A stretch of DNA of 64,000 nt, taken from Marmoricola sp. (lineage in GTDB: Bacteria; Actinomycetota; Actinomycetes; Propionibacteriales; Nocardioidaceae). Below are positions 55,373-64,000 of this stretch, piece after piece. The stretch's first letter is position 1; each line of letters starts with the position of its first letter. The stretch lies in NCBI GenBank assembly GCA_025964775.1, contig JAOPYE010000015.1, positions 1 through 64,000 of the forward strand. Reading direction: 5' to 3'. The position numbers and the translations under genes were made by a program. The notes under the pieces were generated by a model. That model was not told where the DNA came from. It searched no databases and saw only the letters and a list, made by a program, of their open reading frames with translations.

Positions 55373-55378
55373 TAGGGT
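55373..55378 (+). promoter_or_regulatory. -10 box TAGGGT, leaderless winged-helix gene
   Basis: TAGGGT is seven bases before the ATG at 55386; no ribosome site. Confidence 0.45.
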
Positions 55379-55385
55379 GGTCGTG

Positions 55386-55799
55386 ATGAATGCCGTCGAC
55401 TATTGCGACCTGTGTGATCTGCCCCGGTCCCAGTGCATCCATGGCCGGCCGCCCAGCCTGCCGACCGCGCCGGCCAAGGCGTTGCCCCGGAAGCGATCGG
55501 CTCCGGCGAAACGCTCGGTGCCGGACAGGCTGGTGACCCGGCGCTGGAGCGCTCCTGAGGCGTTCCGGCCGCTGATTCTCGCCGTCCTGGAGCAAGCCGG
55601 CGGCGAGCTGGAGACCGACGAGATGTTCCTCGAGCTCGAGATCGCGGCCGAGGAATCCCTGTTGTCCGGAGACCGGGACAAGACCCCGGAGGGCGAGGAG
55701 CGGTGGCGCTATGCCGCTCGTCGTGCCAGGGTGGCGCTGATCAGCGAGGGCTTGATGACGAAGTCCAAGCCCGGCTTCTGGCAGCTCGCTCAGCCGTAG
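55386..55799 (+). CDS. Mrr-N-like winged-helix protein with cysteine knuckle
   Basis: Protein of 137 residues. The N-terminus CDLCDLPRSQCIHG near residues 7-20 has three cysteines and a histidine, a probable zinc knuckle. After a basic Pro/Ala/Lys linker, residues 53-137 look like the Mrr N-terminal winged helix (FRPLILAVLEQAGGELETDEMFLELE ... RWRYAARRARVALISEGLM, KPGFWQLAQ). Such domains bind DNA in restriction systems, but there is no nuclease part here. A regulator or a truncated defence-type protein are the options. The 3' end overlaps the LCP gene by ten bases. Confidence 0.65.
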   Translation: MNAVDYCDLCDLPRSQCIHGRPPSLPTAPAKALPRKRSAPAKRSVPDRLVTRRWSAPEAFRPLILAVLEQAGGELETDEMFLELEIAAEESLLSGDRDKTPEGEERWRYAARRARVALISEGLMTKSKPGFWQLAQP

Positions 55800-57265
55800 G
55801 AGACGTTCGAGCAAGGGTTGGCGGTGGCAGTACGGATCGTTCCGGTCACACTGCTCGGCAGCGGCTTGGGTGCCGTCGTTCCCGTCCACCGGTGCGACGT
55901 TCCGAGGATCAGGGTGAGGGTCCGGGCGTTGGGGTCGGGCACCAGCGTCGCGCCGAGGTAACGGGCCAGGACTGCCGCTCGAGCCGCGTCGGCCGGCCGG
56001 TAGTGGATCTCGGACCTGGTCACGGTCGTGGTGGGAGCGTTGCCGGGCTTGGCGACGAAGCCCGCCTTGGTGAGCCGGGTGGAGATGCGTCCGGCGAGAC
56101 CGCGGGTGGTCGTGCCGTTCAGCACCTTCACCTTGCCGGTGCCGCGAGGTATGGCCTTCGAGGTCTTCGTGGCAGGGGACTTGCCGATCAGCTGGCGGTT
56201 CGCCCGCAGGGCCGCCCAGAGTTCGTTCGCGTCGGGCTGCACGATCGCGACCCGGGCCCCGTCGTAGCGCCACGGCACCGTGACGAAGCCGATCTTCTTC
56301 GGGTCCAGACCCTTGAGGCTCTGGGCGAACGACAGCAGCTTCGTCGGACTCGACAGGCTCGGATCGAAGGTGATCGCCGAGGTGGCCGCCCGCACCAGGG
56401 GCAGGATGTTGCCCAGCTCGAGACCCTTGTTCTTGATGGTGATCACCATGCTCGCCAGGAACGCCTGCTGGCGCTGGATCCGGCCGATGTCGGACCCGTC
56501 GCCGATGCCGTGCCGGACGCGCACGTACTGGAGGGCCTGAGCACCCGAGACCAGCTGCCGCCCCGCCTTGAAGATCAACGTGCCCTGATAGCCCAGGTTG
56601 GGGTCGAGGTCACCCTGGTAGACGTCGTTCGGGACGCACACCGGGACACCGCCGACGGCCGAGGACATGTCGGCGAAGCCGGCGAAGTTGATCACCATGG
56701 TGTGGTCGATCCGCAGACCGGTCATCCGCTCGACCGTGTTCACCGTGCAGGCCGGGTTGCCGGCCCGCGTCAGCCCGACCGAGAACGCGGAGTTGAACAT
56801 CACGTCGGTCTGGGTCTGGGTCCACGACCCGTCGGGCATCCTGCACGGCGGAATGGTGACCAGGGAGTCGCGCGGGATGGAGACGCCGACGGCCGAGGTC
56901 CCGCCCGGGTAGATGTGCACGAGGATCGTCGTGTCGGAGCGTCCGACCAGGTCGCCCGCACCACCGAGCTTGCTGTTCTCCCCGCCGCGGGCGTCCGTGC
57001 CGATCAGCAGGATGTTCATGCCCTTGGTCTCCGCGGGACGAACCTTCTCGAGCCCCTTCGAGTCGAAGGTCTTGATGCTTCCCGCAAGGACCGCGTAGGC
57101 GACCCCGACGACCGAGGTCACCAGCATCAGGAGGACCGACACGGCGATGACGATGCGGCGCCGTCGGTTGGGCCGCTTGCCGTGGCGTCGTCCGGCGCGC
57201 CGCCGACCACCCGGGCCCGCGGCAGGCAGAAGCGCACCGTCCCCGGGCACCTCACCAATCGACAT
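55790..57265 (-). CDS. LytR-CpsA-Psr (LCP) family ligase with LytR_C domain
   Basis: Protein of 491 residues: a basic cytoplasmic tail (GRRRAGRRHGKRPNRRRR), one transmembrane helix (about 38-58), an LCP domain from about 80 to 320 (MNILLIGTDARGG, VSIPRDSLVTIP, RVRHGIGDGSDIGRIQRQQAFL) and a C-terminal LytR_C domain near 375-465. LCP enzymes attach teichoic acid, arabinogalactan or capsule to peptidoglycan. The arginines of the pyrophosphate-binding site (IPRDS, GRIQRQQ) are all present. GAGGAG precedes the ATG at 57265. Confidence 0.9.
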   Translation of the reverse strand: MSIGEVPGDGALLPAAGPGGRRRAGRRHGKRPNRRRRIVIAVSVLLMLVTSVVGVAYAVLAGSIKTFDSKGLEKVRPAETKGMNILLIGTDARGGENSKLGGAGDLVGRSDTTILVHIYPGGTSAVGVSIPRDSLVTIPPCRMPDGSWTQTQTDVMFNSAFSVGLTRAGNPACTVNTVERMTGLRIDHTMVINFAGFADMSSAVGGVPVCVPNDVYQGDLDPNLGYQGTLIFKAGRQLVSGAQALQYVRVRHGIGDGSDIGRIQRQQAFLASMVITIKNKGLELGNILPLVRAATSAITFDPSLSSPTKLLSFAQSLKGLDPKKIGFVTVPWRYDGARVAIVQPDANELWAALRANRQLIGKSPATKTSKAIPRGTGKVKVLNGTTTRGLAGRISTRLTKAGFVAKPGNAPTTTVTRSEIHYRPADAARAAVLARYLGATLVPDPNARTLTLILGTSHRWTGTTAPKPLPSSVTGTIRTATANPCSNVSYG

Positions 57266-57371
57266 TGCCTGCTCCTCGTCACGGCCCTGCCGTCCGACTC
57301 GGGCTGAATCAGTCTAGGCAGGCAGCCTGAACGCTTCCTGACGGGAGCGCTGAGCGCAAATTCAGCGTCGA

Positions 57372-59024
57372 TCAGGCCAACCGGGCGTGAACGACCTCGT
57401 CGAGCACCCCGAGCGGCAACGAGCCGTTGTCCAGGACGGCGCTGTGGAACTTCTTGACGTCGAAGCGGGCGCCCTGGCGCTGGCTCGCCTCGGCGCGCAT
57501 CCGGAGGATCTCCAGCCGCCCGATCATGTACGACGTCGCCTGGCCCGGCGTGAGGATGTACCGGTCGACCTCGGGCCGGCAGATGGCCTCGGTCATCGGT
57601 GAGTTCTCGACCATGAAGTCGACTGCCTGCTGGCGCGACCAGCCGAGCGCGTGCAGGCCGGTGTCGACGACGAGCCGGCAGGCGCGCAGCGAGTCGGCCG
57701 AGAAGATGCCCATCCGGTCGAGCGCACCCGAGTACAGCCCCATCTCGTCGGCGAGCCGCTCGGTGTACAGGCCCCAGCCCTCGGCGTACGCGGAGTTGTT
57801 CAGGTGCTTGCGGAACTCCGGTACGCCGGTGAGCTCGCTGGCGATGGCGAGCTGCAGGTGGTGCCCGGGGATGCCCTCGTGAAAGGCCATCGACTCGAGC
57901 TCGAAGGTCCCCCAGGCACTCGGGTCCTCCACGTTGATGAAGAAGGTGCCGCCACGCGAGCCGTCCGTCGCCGGCGCGAAGTAGAACGCCTTCGCGCCGG
58001 TCCTGGTCGCCTGCACGGCGCACTTGGCCTGCGGGAGCACCTCGAACCAGTCCCCCATGGCGTCCCAGGCGCGCTGCATCGCGATCTCGGACGCCTCGAC
58101 GAGTTGGTCGCCGGTCTCGAAGTGCAGGGCCGGGTCGGTCCGCATCGCCTCGAAGATCTCCTGCAGGTCATCGGTACCGACGACCTCAAGCCCGAGCTCG
58201 CGGTACTCCTCGGCCAGACCGGCGATCTGGTCGAGGCCGATGTCGTGGATCTCCTGCGCGGTCTTCGTCGTGGTCGTGTAGTAGCGCAGCGTGCGGTCGT
58301 AGTCCTCCTCCCCATCAGCAAGCCAGCACAGGCCGGCGCGGTCATCGGGTCGCGCGGCCGGCAGAGCGACCTGCACCAGCGCCTCCCGGTACGCCGCCAT
58401 GCCCGGTCGGATCGCGGTCGCGATCGCCTCGACCATCGCCGCGCGCCAGGCATCGGAGTCCACGTCCGCCGGCAGCCCGGTGAGGTCGAGCAACGGGTCC
58501 TCGGCGACCGGGACGGCGAGCGCGGCGTCGAGCTGGGCGATCGTTCCGGTCACCGCGAACCCGGGCGACACCCGACCGCGGGCGACACCCTCGTGCTGGC
58601 GCTCGGCGAGGTCGACGTACCAGCGACCGATTGCGCGGTACTTCTCGACCATGGCCTCGGCGACCTCGGCCGTCGGGATCGCCAGCATGCCCACGACGAG
58701 CGGAAGCGAGACCTGGTCGCCGAAGATGGGGTCGGCGGCGAACTCCCGGAAGCGTCCCTCGATCATCCCCACCCGGGTCGTCGCCTCGCTGAGCAGCACC
58801 GATCGGGTGATTCGCTGCTGGTCGTCGAGGAGATCGACGTCCAGCGCCTCGGCACGGTCGACGAAGTCCCGCAGCTCGGCGGCCTGGCGGTCTTCTTCAG
58901 CGCGGCTCGCACCCTCGAACCGGGCGGCGTGCAAGTAGTCGCCGAGCAGGTGCGCCTCGGTCGGGTTGGCCCGCATGTGCGCTGCGTAGAAGTCCTCCGC
59001 GAGTAGGTCGATCGAGTCGGCCAT
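57372..59024 (-). CDS. DUF885 metallopeptidase-like protein
   Basis: Protein of 550 residues in the DUF885 family. HEGIPGHH at 382-389 is an extended HExxH-type zinc site (His-Glu-x3-His-His), and AYAEGWGLYTERLADEMG downstream provides the glutamate ligand, as in M2/M3-type peptidases. No signal peptide, so it is cytosolic. Natural substrates of this family are unknown. ATG at 59024; a perfect nine-base-pair hairpin (59042-59064) lies just upstream. Confidence 0.87.
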   Translation of the reverse strand: MADSIDLLAEDFYAAHMRANPTEAHLLGDYLHAARFEGASRAEEDRQAAELRDFVDRAEALDVDLLDDQQRITRSVLLSEATTRVGMIEGRFREFAADPIFGDQVSLPLVVGMLAIPTAEVAEAMVEKYRAIGRWYVDLAERQHEGVARGRVSPGFAVTGTIAQLDAALAVPVAEDPLLDLTGLPADVDSDAWRAAMVEAIATAIRPGMAAYREALVQVALPAARPDDRAGLCWLADGEEDYDRTLRYYTTTTKTAQEIHDIGLDQIAGLAEEYRELGLEVVGTDDLQEIFEAMRTDPALHFETGDQLVEASEIAMQRAWDAMGDWFEVLPQAKCAVQATRTGAKAFYFAPATDGSRGGTFFINVEDPSAWGTFELESMAFHEGIPGHHLQLAIASELTGVPEFRKHLNNSAYAEGWGLYTERLADEMGLYSGALDRMGIFSADSLRACRLVVDTGLHALGWSRQQAVDFMVENSPMTEAICRPEVDRYILTPGQATSYMIGRLEILRMRAEASQRQGARFDVKKFHSAVLDNGSLPLGVLDEVVHARLA

Positions 59025-59041
59025 CGGTGCCCCTTTCCGAG

Positions 59042-59064
59042 AACGGGGGCCGAACGCCCCCGTT
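59042..59064. other. Hairpin in the 5' region of the DUF885 gene
   Basis: AACGGGGGC, loop CGAAC, GCCCCCGTT: nine perfect base pairs 18 bases before the DUF885 start. It may be a leader hairpin or a terminator for transcription from the left. Confidence 0.5.
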
Positions 59065-59172
59065 GTGCAGGTCCTCCGACCCTAGGGACTCGTCGAGTCG
59101 GACGACAGTCTTTTTGGCGCTCCCCGCGGATGCCCCGCCACTGCGCGGCAGCCGGCACCACCCCGGGGTCCG

Positions 59173-59178
59173 TAGAAT
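59173..59178 (+). promoter_or_regulatory. -10 box TAGAAT, leaderless helicase-associated gene
   Basis: TAGAAT is seven bases before the ATG at 59186. It is the strongest of the boxes in the window. Confidence 0.55.
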
Positions 59179-59185
59179 TGGTCGG

Positions 59186-61411
59186 ATGCCCACCCCCGAC
59201 GCGCCGCGGACTCTCGCCGACCAGTTCCGGAACTGGCCCGACGACCGTGTCGCTGCGCTCCTGGAACAGCGCCCTGACCTCGGCGTGCCGGCGCCGTTGG
59301 ACTCCGCGCAACTGGCATCGCGTGCCGTCGTCCGGGTCTCGGTGGTCCGCGCACTCGACCTGCTCGACCGCCTCGAGCTGGAGACCCTGCTGGCGGTGAT
59401 CCAGGTCGGCCCGGCGCCCGAGCACGAGATCGCCGCGGTCCTTGCGGCCGAGCCGGCGTCGGTGGCCACGGCCCTGGAACGACTCGCCGCGCTCGCCCTC
59501 GTCTGGGGAACGACCGACGCCTGGCGCGCCACCACGGTGGTGGCCGACCTGATCGGCCTCCCGACCGGACCACCGGAGCCGGAGATCGACGGTCTGTTGG
59601 CCGACATCGACGAGCGGGCCCGCACGATCCTGGACCACCTCGACGAGACCGACGCGGCCGGCACGGTGGCCGACGCCCGGACACCGGTGCGGGTCGCCGG
59701 TGCCTCCACGCCCACCGAGCACCTCCTCGCCCGCCGCCTGTTGATGGCCCGCGACGACCGGCACGTGGTGGTGCCGTGGACGGTCCGGCTGCACCTGCGG
59801 GGCGGGCGATCGACCCGGTACCCGGTCGACGTTGCGCCCGAGCTGGCCGACAGCGAGCGGACCGCGGCCCAGATCGACCGGGCTGCGGCGGGGGCGGCGT
59901 ACGAGTTCACCCGACGTACCGAGATGTTGCTGGAGGCCTGGGCCACCCGGCCACCGGCAGGCCTCAGGGCCGGCGGCCTCGGTGTCCGCGACCTGCGCGC
60001 GGCTGCCGACCTGGTCCACGCAGAGCTCGCGGCAACAGCGCTCGTCATCGAGACAGCCGCCGCGGCGCACCTGCTCGCGCAAGGCATGAATGACGACCTC
60101 GACTCGGCCTGGCTGCCGACCGACGCGTACGACGCCTGGGCAGCCCGATCGACTGCCGAACGCTGGCAGGTCCTGGCGAAGGCCTGGCTCGACAACCCCC
60201 GCCTCGCCTCGGCCGTCGGCGGACGTGACGGCGACAAGCCGGTCAACGCCCTCTCCCCCGGGCTCGAACGGTCCTGGCTTCCCGGCGACCGGCGGACGAC
60301 CCTGGAGGCCCTCGCGGACCTGCCGGTCGGCCGGGCCCTTGCTGCCGGTACCGGCACCGCCTCCCTGGTCGCACGTCTGCGCTGGCACCATCCGCGGCGC
60401 CCGGCTGCTCGCCTCGACCTGACTCCCACCACCCTGGCGGAAGCCGCCGCGCTCGGGCTGACCGGCCTCAGCGGCCTGTCGGGCTTCGGCAGGACGTTGC
60501 TGGCCGGCGACGACGCGGCACCGGCCCTGTCCGACCTGCTCCCGACGCCCGTTGACCACGTGCTGATCCAGGCCGACCTGACCGCGGTGGCCCCGGGCCC
60601 GCTCGAGCAGGAGTTCGCACGACGGCTGGCCCTGCTGGCCGACGTCGAGTCCCGTGGCGGCGCCACCGTCTACCGCTTCACCGTCGACTCGGTCCGCCGC
60701 AGCTTCGACTCGGGGTGGTCGGCCGTCGAGGTCAAGGACTTCCTCGCCTCCTCGTCCCGGACCCCGGTCCCGCAGGCGCTCGACTACCTGGTTGACGACG
60801 TCGCTCGGCGCTTCGGCACCCTGCGACTCGGTGCGGCGGAGGCGTTCCTGCGCAGCGACGACGAGACCGCGCTGACCGAGCTGATGCACAACTCCGCTGC
60901 CGCGTCGCTCCGACTACGCCGGATCGCGCCGACGGTGATCGTCTCCGACGTTCCCCTCCAGGTCCTCCTGCCGAGGCTCCGCGAGCTCGGCGCGGCACCC
61001 GTGGTCGAGGCAGCCGACGGCACCGTCCGGATCGCCCGGCCCGACGAGTTCCGGGCCCGCACACCCCGGTCCCACACGGCCGAGGTCCGCGCCGACGTGC
61101 GCCGAGCCGCCCGCACCTCGGCGGTCGTCGCAGCGATCCGGGCCGGTGATCGTGCCGCCGCCGAGCGTCCCTCGCGCGGGCCGGCGCGCGCCCCCGCCGA
61201 CGTGATGAGCCTGCTGCGCGAGGCCGCCGAGACCTCGGCCGAGGTCTGGATCGGCTATCTCGACAACCACGGCACCTCCTCCGAACGGGTGGTCAAGCCG
61301 CTCGAGGTCGGCGGTGGCCAGCTCTCGGCGTACGACGCGCGCACCGAGGAGGTCCGCTCCTTCGCGGTGCACCGGATCACGGAGGCACGGCTCGCACCGG
61401 CACCCGAGTAA
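59186..61411 (+). CDS. Helicase-associated protein (XPB/Ssl2-like N-terminal, WYL-like C-terminal)
   Basis: Protein of 741 residues. The N-terminal two thirds are helical with winged-helix-like segments (VVRVSVVRALDLLDRLELETLLAV near residue 50), and residues from about 440 to 560 contain the helicase-C-like DHVLIQADLTAVAPGPLEQEFARRLALLADVESRGGATVYRFT. The last 60 residues (WIGYLDNHGTSSERVVKPLEV, AYDARTEEVRSFAVHRI) resemble a WYL domain. No Walker motif. In mycobacteria the pair is Rv0862c/Rv0861c (from memory). It is directly upstream of the XPB helicase and probably its partner. Confidence 0.8.
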   Translation: MPTPDAPRTLADQFRNWPDDRVAALLEQRPDLGVPAPLDSAQLASRAVVRVSVVRALDLLDRLELETLLAVIQVGPAPEHEIAAVLAAEPASVATALERLAALALVWGTTDAWRATTVVADLIGLPTGPPEPEIDGLLADIDERARTILDHLDETDAAGTVADARTPVRVAGASTPTEHLLARRLLMARDDRHVVVPWTVRLHLRGGRSTRYPVDVAPELADSERTAAQIDRAAAGAAYEFTRRTEMLLEAWATRPPAGLRAGGLGVRDLRAAADLVHAELAATALVIETAAAAHLLAQGMNDDLDSAWLPTDAYDAWAARSTAERWQVLAKAWLDNPRLASAVGGRDGDKPVNALSPGLERSWLPGDRRTTLEALADLPVGRALAAGTGTASLVARLRWHHPRRPAARLDLTPTTLAEAAALGLTGLSGLSGFGRTLLAGDDAAPALSDLLPTPVDHVLIQADLTAVAPGPLEQEFARRLALLADVESRGGATVYRFTVDSVRRSFDSGWSAVEVKDFLASSSRTPVPQALDYLVDDVARRFGTLRLGAAEAFLRSDDETALTELMHNSAAASLRLRRIAPTVIVSDVPLQVLLPRLRELGAAPVVEAADGTVRIARPDEFRARTPRSHTAEVRADVRRAARTSAVVAAIRAGDRAAAERPSRGPARAPADVMSLLREAAETSAEVWIGYLDNHGTSSERVVKPLEVGGGQLSAYDARTEEVRSFAVHRITEARLAPAPE

Positions 61412-61440
61412 ACTCACGCGGTGATCGCGAGCCTGACGCC

Positions 61441-63090
61441 GTGAACGACGGCCCCCTGATCGTCCAGTCGGACAAGACCCTCCTGCTGGAGGTCGACCAC
61501 GAGCGCGCTGCCGAGGCGCGCCGGGCGATCGCCCCGTTCGCCGAGCTCGAACGGTCGCCCGAGCACATCCACACCTACCGGCTCACCCCGCTCGGCCTGT
61601 GGAACGCACGCGCTGCCGGCCACGACGCCGAGCAGGTCATCGACACCCTGCTCGCGTTCAGCCGCTACGCCGTCCCGCACTCACTCCTGGTTGACATCGC
61701 CGAGACGATGGACCGCTACGGCCGCCTGCGCCTGGAGAAGCACCCGGTCCACGGCCTGGTCCTGGCCACGACCGACCGCGCCGTGTTCACCGAGGTGATC
61801 CGCAGCAAGAAGGTTGCCGGCATGCTCGGCGAGATGTTGGACGAGGACACCGTGTCGGTGCACCCCTCCCAGCGCGGCAACCTCAAGCAGGCGCTCCTCA
61901 AACTCGGCTGGCCCGCTGAGGACTTCGCCGGCTACGTCGACGGCGAGGCCCATGCGATCGCCCTCGTCGAGGACGGGTGGCAGCTGCGCGACTACCAGAA
62001 GCAGGCGGCCGAGTCGTTCTGGCACGGCGGCTCGGGGGTCGTCGTCCTGCCCTGTGGTGCCGGCAAGACGATCGTCGGCGCGGCCGCGATGGCCCATGCG
62101 CAGGCCACCACCTTGATCCTGGTCACCAACACGGTCAGCGCGCGGCAGTGGAAGGCCGAGCTGCTCAAGCGGACCACCCTGACCGAGGAGGAGATCGGTG
62201 AGTACTCGGGCGCCCGCAAGGAGATCCGTCCGGTCACCATCGCGACGTACCAGGTCCTGACGCTGCGCCGGAAGGGCGTCTACCCGCACCTCGAGCTGCT
62301 CGACGCCCGCGACTGGGGCCTGGTCGTGTACGACGAGGTGCACCTGCTGCCCGCGCCGATCTTCCGGATGACCGCCGACCTGCAGGCGCGTCGCCGGATC
62401 GGCCTCACCGCGACCCTGATCCGCGAGGACGGTCGCGAGGGCGACGTCTTCAGCCTGATCGGCCCCAAGCGTTTCGACGCCCCGTGGAAGGACATCGAGG
62501 CCCAGGGCTGGATCGCCCCGGCGGACTGCGTCGAGGTCCGCGTCACCCTGCCGGAGGGCGAGCGGCTGGCGTATGCGACCGCCGACGCCGACGAGCGCTA
62601 CCGGCTGGCAGCCTGTACGCCGGCCAAGACGACGGTCGCCGAACAACTAGTCGCCCAGCACCTCGGTGAACCGACGCTCGTGATCGGCCAGTACCTCGAC
62701 CAGCTCGACGAGCTCGGGGAGCATCTTGGCGCTCCGGTGATCAAGGGCGAGACCAGCGTGAAGGAGCGCCAGGAGTTGTTCGCCGCGTTCCGCGAGGGCG
62801 AGATCGACCTGCTGGTCGTCTCGAAGGTCGCGAACTTCTCCATCGACCTGCCCGAGGCTGCCGTCGCGATCCAGGTCAGCGGGTCGTTCGGGTCACGCCA
62901 GGAGGAGGCCCAGCGGCTCGGCCGGCTGCTGCGCCCGAAGGCGGACGGCCGGACCGCACGGTTCTACACGATCGTCGCGCGCGACACCGTCGACGCCGAC
63001 TTCGCCCAGAACCGGCAGCGCTTCCTGGCGGAGCAGGGGTACGCGTACCGGATCCTGGACGCAGCCGACATCGGGAAAGTGGTCGACTGA
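61441..63090 (+). CDS. XPB/Ssl2-type DNA helicase
   Basis: SF2 helicase of 549 residues. Residues 1-175 are an XPB damage-recognition-like N-domain; QLRDYQKQAAESFWHGGSG is the Q-motif region, CGAGKT at 205-210 the Walker A, VVYDEVHLLPAP the DEVH box, and LTATLIREDGREGD contains the RED motif specific to XPB. Motifs V/VI are VVSKVANFSIDLPEAAVAIQVSG and EEAQRLGRLLRPK. Acts in unwinding DNA, presumably in repair or transcription; it is unusual for bacteria outside actinobacteria and a few others. Start GTG at 61441, 29 bases after the helicase-associated gene. Confidence 0.92.
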   Translation: MNDGPLIVQSDKTLLLEVDHERAAEARRAIAPFAELERSPEHIHTYRLTPLGLWNARAAGHDAEQVIDTLLAFSRYAVPHSLLVDIAETMDRYGRLRLEKHPVHGLVLATTDRAVFTEVIRSKKVAGMLGEMLDEDTVSVHPSQRGNLKQALLKLGWPAEDFAGYVDGEAHAIALVEDGWQLRDYQKQAAESFWHGGSGVVVLPCGAGKTIVGAAAMAHAQATTLILVTNTVSARQWKAELLKRTTLTEEEIGEYSGARKEIRPVTIATYQVLTLRRKGVYPHLELLDARDWGLVVYDEVHLLPAPIFRMTADLQARRRIGLTATLIREDGREGDVFSLIGPKRFDAPWKDIEAQGWIAPADCVEVRVTLPEGERLAYATADADERYRLAACTPAKTTVAEQLVAQHLGEPTLVIGQYLDQLDELGEHLGAPVIKGETSVKERQELFAAFREGEIDLLVVSKVANFSIDLPEAAVAIQVSGSFGSRQEEAQRLGRLLRPKADGRTARFYTIVARDTVDADFAQNRQRFLAEQGYAYRILDAADIGKVVD

Positions 63091-63098
63091 GCTAGCTG

Positions 63099-64000
63099 CT
63101 AGCGCAGTCCGATCGTCTGCGCCGCGATCAGCTCCTCGCGCAGCGTCGGTGACATCCCGGCACTGAGCATCCGGAACGCCACCCTCGAGCCGTTGGCCGG
63201 CGGTGGTGGGACGTGCGGGCAGTTGACGTCGGCACGCCTCCCGGAGACCCTGGCCGGCAGCGCTCCGGTCGCGAGGAAGTTCGCGATCCGGTCATCGACG
63301 CAGGCGACGCCCGAGAGGGACGAGGCGTGCGTCGTACCGCCGACACCGGCGATCAGTCGCGACGTCGGGAAGCGTCCGCGCACGGTGAGGGCACCCGAGT
63401 ACGGCGTGGCCGCGTCGAGCGTCTCGTTGATCAGCAGCACCTTGCCGCTCACGCGGGCGCCGGTGACGTAGATGCGCCGGTGCGACGGGGCCGGCCAGTG
63501 GAAGCACGGCGCGTTGTACCAGGTGTTGTCCCACGCGAGGAACGGGTGCGTCCGGTTGATCCGGCGCGCGTCCCTCATCTGCTTGCGGAACGGGGGCCGG
63601 TACACGTCGGTGCACTGGACCGCGTCGTAGACGGCGTAGCCGTTGTCGTCGCCCTGGTTGGCTGCGGCGTACATGTCGAACAGCGCCCTGCCGTGGTGGT
63701 GCCGGACGAGGTCGGAGTAGGCCGCACCGATCGTTGCCCAGTCGTAGACGTAGTAGCCCGCGTCGAGCATCGCGTCGGTGAGCTCGTCGGGGCCGAGGCG
63801 CCCGTTGGCGAGCGGGTGCTTGTCGAGCTGCTTGAGCACGAGGTTGAACCCGGCACGGATGTTCTTGCCGCTCCTGCCGAGGTGGAAGACGCTGTGGTGG
63901 CGCGCCATCCAGTTGAAGAACACGTTGATGTTGCGGTCGAAGAAGATCTCCTGCTGGAGGTTCGCGCCGTACCAGTAGTTCGTCGGGTCGACGATGCCGT
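63099..64000 (-). CDS. TAP-type alpha/beta hydrolase, N-terminal part beyond window
   Basis: The last 300 residues of a secreted-peptidase-like hydrolase; the frame is open to the window edge. The C-terminal TAP domain is seen in KVLLINETLDAATPYSGALTVRGRFPTSRLIAGVGGTTHASSL (Asp of LDAATP, His of GGTTHAS) and the paired cysteines CVDD / NCPH typical of exported forms. The catalytic serine lies outside the window. Family members cut tripeptides or small esters outside the cell. The stop is TAG at 63099, eight bases after the XPB stop (convergent). Confidence 0.83.
   Translation of the reverse strand, partial: GIVDPTNYWYGANLQQEIFFDRNINVFFNWMARHHSVFHLGRSGKNIRAGFNLVLKQLDKHPLANGRLGPDELTDAMLDAGYYVYDWATIGAAYSDLVRHHHGRALFDMYAAANQGDDNGYAVYDAVQCTDVYRPPFRKQMRDARRINRTHPFLAWDNTWYNAPCFHWPAPSHRRIYVTGARVSGKVLLINETLDAATPYSGALTVRGRFPTSRLIAGVGGTTHASSLSGVACVDDRIANFLATGALPARVSGRRADVNCPHVPPPPANGSRVAFRMLSAGMSPTLREELIAAQTIGLR

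Noticed and set aside
55386-55799. Restriction system in the region of the Mrr-like protein
   Set aside because: No nuclease, methyltransferase of DNA type or helicase partner is next to it; the XPB helicase further on belongs to a conserved pair of its own.

Overview
The window is a stretch of high-GC actinobacterial chromosome. Gene content, codon use and order fit Nocardioides or a close Nocardioidaceae relative. The evidence is the sigE-rseA-htrA-tatB-mrp block, the actinobacterial families DUF6758, DUF5302, DUF2530 and DUF3027, the helicase-associated/XPB pair, and many genes with a TANNNT box 5-7 nt before the start codon and no Shine-Dalgarno (leaderless transcripts). It holds 67 protein genes plus one probable 12-codon leader peptide. 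I saw no rRNA, tRNA, CRISPR array, insertion sequence or prophage. Nearly all of it looks like vertically inherited chromosome.

Layout. 1-7.2 kb: a ParA-like ATPase (cut by the edge), an SDR, MarC, DUF6758, a histidine phosphatase, an MFS permease, and a MaoC hydratase plus acyl-CoA dehydrogenase that resemble enzymes of the ethylmalonyl-CoA pathway. 7.4-11.1 kb: a four-gene minus-strand operon with a LicC-like nucleotidyltransferase, a LicD-like/methyltransferase fusion, a small coiled-coil protein and a sulfotransferase. This is probably a cell-envelope glycan decoration module. 11.2-15.6 kb: GNAT, EamA, PhzF, a soluble MgtE-N/CBS protein and DUF1003. 15.6-20.7 kb: mrp, tatB, htrA, rseA, sigE and a divergent O-methyltransferase, the conserved envelope-stress locus.

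20.8-29.1 kb: an orphan GAF histidine kinase, a MarR/DHA2 efflux operon with an elaborate leader, and a TetR-controlled heterodimeric ABC exporter. 29.1-34.3 kb: pdxH, citrate synthase, DedA, a PEP-mutase-family enzyme, GNAT and serC. 34.4-38.4 kb: SGNH protein, ACP, FkbH-type HAD protein, hexapeptide acyltransferase and a second ACP, a compact acyl/glyceryl-transfer cluster. 38.4-48 kb: macro domain, METTL25-like methyltransferase, a 28-residue membrane protein, MFS/MarR, a purine permease, DUF2530, DUF3027, MFS, a cold-shock protein and a HAD-LarE fusion. 48-64 kb: reductase, DyP peroxidase, a GntR/ABC operon, an FN3-repeat surface protein, two methyltransferases, an Mrr-like winged-helix protein, an LCP ligase, a DUF885 peptidase, the helicase-associated/XPB pair, and a truncated TAP-type hydrolase.

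The least explained items are the leader of the DHA2 efflux operon (a short ORF with a near-perfect Shine-Dalgarno, a three-helix element and twin MarR operators), the LicC/LicD-methyltransferase/sulfotransferase operon, the FkbH-ACP-SGNH cluster, and a dispersed palindromic repeat that supplies start and stop codons of real genes.
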